From positions 16,417,795-16,481,794 of the forward strand of contig OZ026596.1 in the NCBI GenBank assembly GCA_964020085.1: a DNA stretch of 64,000 bases, read 5' to 3'. The notes under the pieces are model-generated. The model had not been told where the DNA came from. It ran no database searches and saw only the letters and a list, made by a program, of their open reading frames with translations. The translations under genes and the position numbers were made by a program. Each line of letters opens with the position of its first letter. Position 1 is the stretch's first letter. Of the stretch, positions 62,105 through 64,000 are shown in pieces. The DNA is from Micromussa lordhowensis. Lineage: Eukaryota > Cnidaria > Anthozoa > Scleractinia > Lobophylliidae.

Positions 62105-63180
62105 AGTAGAAGGGAGCTGAAAAGACGATTAGTAAAAGGGGGCCGCCGAAAAGACGATTAGTAGAAGGGAGCCGCCGAAAAGACGATTAGTAGAAGGGAG
62201 CCGAAAAGACGATTAGTAAAAGGGAGCCGAAAAGACGATTAGTAGAAGGGAGGCGAAAAGACGATTAGTAGAAGGGAGGCGAAAAGGGGATTAGTAGAAG
62301 GAAGCCGAAAAGACGATTAGTAGAAGAAAGCCGCCGAAAAGACGATTACTTGAAGGGAGCCGCCGAAAAGACGATTAGTAGAAGCGAGCGAACGAAAAGA
62401 CGATTAGTAGAAGGGAGCCGCCGAAAAGACGATTAGTAGAAGGTTGCCGAAAAGACGATTAGTAGAAGGGAGGCAAAAAGGCGATTAGTAGAAGGGAGCC
62501 GAAAACACGATTAGGAGAAGGGAGCCGCCGAAAAGACGATTAGTAGAAGGGAGCCGCCGAAAAGACGATTAGTAAAAGGGGGCCGCCGAAAAGACGATTA
62601 GTAGAAGGGAGCCGCCGAAAAGACAATTAGTAGAAGGGAGCCGCCAAAAAGACGGTTAGTATAAGGGAGCCGCCGAAAAGACGATTAGTAGACGGGAGCC
62701 GAAAAGTCGATTAGTACAAGGGGGCCGAAAAGACCATTAGTAGAAGGGAACCGAAGAGATGATTAGTAGAAGTGAGCCACCGAAAAGACGATTAGTAGAA
62801 GCGAGCCAACGAAAAGACGATTAGTAGAAGGGAGCCGCCGAAAAGACGATTAGTAGAAGGGAGCCGCCAAAAAGACGATTAGTAGAAGGGAGCCGCAGAA
62901 AAGACGATTAGTAGACGGGAGCCGAAAAGTCGATTAGTACAAGGGAGCCGAAAAGACCATTAGTAGAAAAGAGCCGACAAGACGATTAGTAGAAGGGAGC
63001 CGCCGAAAAGACGATTAGTAGAAGCGAGCCAACGAAAAGACGATTAGTAGAGCCGAAAAGACGATTAGTAAAAGGGGGCCGCGAACAGACGATTAGTAGA
63101 AGGGAGCCGCCGAAAAGACGATTAGTAGAAGGGAGCCGAAAAGACGATTAGTAAAAGGGAGCCGAAAAGACGATTAGTAG
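62105..63180 (+). repeat. Intervening block between the 1896-bp copies
   Basis: Mixed 26/29-bp units. They include the GCGAGCGAACG, GGTTGCC, GACGGTTAGTATAAG and GAACCGAAGAG order also seen at 55560-56000, 56750-57180 and 58980-59420, so this is a fourth representative of that stretch. A shortened unit near 63050 (ATTAGTAGAGCCG) lacks the AAGGG tail. Confidence 0.75.
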
Positions 63181-64000
63181 AAGGGAGGCGAAAAGGGGAT
63201 TAGTAGACGGAAGCCGAAAAGACGATTAGTAGAAGGGAGCCGCCGAAAAAACGATTAGTAGAAGGGAGCCGCCGAAAAGACGATTAGTAGAAGGGAGCCA
63301 ACGAAAAGACGATTAGTAGAAGGGAGCCGCCGAAAAGATGATTAGTAGAAGGGAGCCGCCGAAAAGACGATTAGTAGAAGGGAGCCGCCGAAAAGACGAT
63401 TAGTAGAAGGGAGCCGCGGAAAAGTCGATTAGTAGAAGGGAGCCGAAAAGTCGATTAGTACAAGGGAGCCGAAAAGTCGATGAGTGGAAGGGACCGGAAA
63501 AGTCCATTAGTAGAAGTGAGCCGAAAAGTCGATTAGTAGAAGTTAGCCAAAAAGTCGATTAGTAGAAGGGAGCCGCCGAAAAGACGATTAGTAGAAGGTT
63601 GCCGAAAAGACGATTAGTAGAAAGGAGGCGAAAAGGCGATTAGTAGAAGGGAGCCGAAAACACGATTAGGAGAAGGGAGCCGCCGAAAAGACAATTAGTA
63701 GAAGGGAGCCGCCGAAAAGACGATTAGTAAAAGGGGGCCGCCGAAAAGACGATTAGTAGAAGGGAGCCGCCGAAAAGACGATTAGTAAAAGGGAGCCGCC
63801 GAAAAGACAATTAGTAGAAGGGAGCCGCCAAAAAGACGATTAGTAGAAGGGAGCCGCCGAAAAGACGATTAGTAGAAGGGAGCCGAAAAGTCGATTAGTA
63901 CAAGGGAGCCGAAAAGACGATTAGTAGAAGGGAGCCGAAAAGACGATTAGTAGAAGGCAGGCGAAAAGGGGATTAGTAAAAGGGAGCCGAAAAGACGATT
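63181..64000 (+). repeat. 1896-bp-spaced duplication, copy 2 (cut by window edge)
   Basis: Partner of 61285-62104. Differences seen: GATTAGTAGACGG near 63203, and GACGATTAG near 63606 where the left copy has GACGATAAG. It continues to the last base of the window, so the period may be tandem beyond it. Confidence 0.87.

Larger units (their letters stand above)
1022..63500 (+). repeat. GATGAGTGG cassette, recurrent ordered multi-unit motif
   Basis: A fixed order of variant units recurs throughout domains I and III. It runs GCCGCGGAAAAG, ATTAGTACAAGGG, GTCGATGAGTGG, GACCGGAAAAG, GTCCATTAG (or GTTTATTAG), AGAAGTGAGCC, GTTAGCCAAAAAG and often GATGTTCGCC. Positions where I located GATGAGTGG include 1022, 2849, 3608, 4114, 5155, 5940, 6472, 7412, 9155, 28281, 29533, 29739, 30028, 31163 and 32990, with many more to the right (for example near 39577, 44753, 52613, 57623 and 63479). 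I saw none in domain II. The span given covers the first to the last copy and is not continuous. The cassette is the most useful landmark for aligning copies. Confidence 0.85.
1..64000 (+). repeat. Tandem satellite array, 26/29-bp unit, filling the window
   Basis: Every part of the window is built from one short unit repeated head to tail. A clean 26-bp A-type unit is at 16085-16110, a clean 26-bp T-type unit (GTCG in place of GACG) at 13035-13060, and a clean 29-bp unit (extra CCG) at 8301-8329. The + strand is A/G-rich throughout and I saw no inverted segment. Both unit lengths leave remainder 2 on division by 3, so the reading frame rotates at each unit. The + strand carries TAG-TAG in the ATTAGTAG core and the - strand carries TAA there, so all six frames close within about three units. 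No genes, promoters, RNA genes or transposon insertions are visible. The size, homogeneity and higher-order structure are typical of eukaryotic satellite DNA. I do not recognise the family. Confidence 0.98.
27661..64000 (+). repeat. Domain III: mixed 26/29-bp satellite with dense duplications
   Basis: Unit composition is the same as in domain I: 29-bp GCCGCCG units, G-type units and the GATGAGTGG cassette. It starts with sequence that aligns to position 541 at an offset of 27120. It then carries a second copy of 1-7195, a 1758-bp higher-order array, a 4.19-kb duplicated block and several 1-2 kb duplications. It runs off the right edge of the window in mid-unit. Confidence 0.9.

Noticed and set aside
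1..64000. CRISPR array
   Set aside because: There are regular short repeats but no unique spacers: the whole period is the repeat. Unit length varies between 26 and 29 bp, and there are no cas genes or leader.
1..64000. Gene coding for a repetitive protein
   Set aside because: Both unit lengths leave remainder 2 on division by 3 and contain in-frame stops (TAG-TAG on +, TAA on -). Every frame closes within about three units.
1..64000. Replication iterons or a plasmid origin
   Set aside because: Iteron clusters have a handful of copies next to a replication gene. Here there are more than two thousand units and no gene.
1..64000. Telomeric repeat array
   Set aside because: TTAGG occurs inside some variant units (ATTAGGAG) but never in tandem, and no other known telomere motif is repeated.
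1..64000. CENP-B box in the GCCGCCG units
   Set aside because: The - strand has TTCG followed by GCGG, but the conserved A and the CGGG spacing of the box do not line up in any unit variant I examined.
1..64000. G-quadruplex potential
   Set aside because: There is usually one GGG run per 26-29 bp, so the loops would be too long. The GAAAAGGGGATT variant units do not change this.

Overview
The whole 64 kb window is one tandem satellite (minisatellite-like) array. I find no protein-coding gene, RNA gene, mobile element or stretch of unique sequence. The repeat unit comes in two main lengths. The 26-bp unit has a GCCGAAAAG block, an ACGATT or TCGATT core and an AGTAGAAGGGA tail. The 29-bp unit carries one extra CCG triplet (GCCGCCG). 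By length the window holds about 2,200-2,460 units, all in the same orientation. The + strand is purine-rich: 20 of 26 bases are A or G in the commonest unit. A gene-free, head-to-tail array of this size with kilobase-scale higher-order repeats points to eukaryotic heterochromatin (centromeric, pericentromeric, subtelomeric or knob-like). I do not recognise the satellite family and cannot name the species.

There are three domains. Domain I (1-9376) and domain III (27661-64000) mix 26- and 29-bp units. They share an ordered cassette of diagnostic variants (GATGAGTGG, then GTCCATTAG or GTTTATTAG, then often GATGTTCGCC). Domain II (9377-27660) contains no 29-bp units. Distances between its landmarks equal a whole number of 26-mers, corrected only for a rare 34-bp unit (+8) and rare units one base short.

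The array is organised by segmental duplication at many scales. Positions 1 to about 7195 reappear at 30142 to about 37310. Domain II consists of two 7.2-7.4 kb higher-order repeats plus a mosaic third. A 1758-bp repeat runs 2.9 times from 38476 to 43500. A 4.19-kb block at 43866 reappears, apparently unchanged, at 51696. Nested 1187-, 2233- and 1896-bp duplications fill the right end. Most indels between copies are whole units (26, 52, 116, 1274 and 1300 bp), as expected from in-register unequal exchange. A few junctions are out of register and mark individual breakpoints. The recurrent point variants are largely C-to-T or G-to-A changes at the unit's CpG sites, which suggests methylated DNA. 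All coordinates and comparisons were made by eye, so block edges are accurate to about one unit unless stated.
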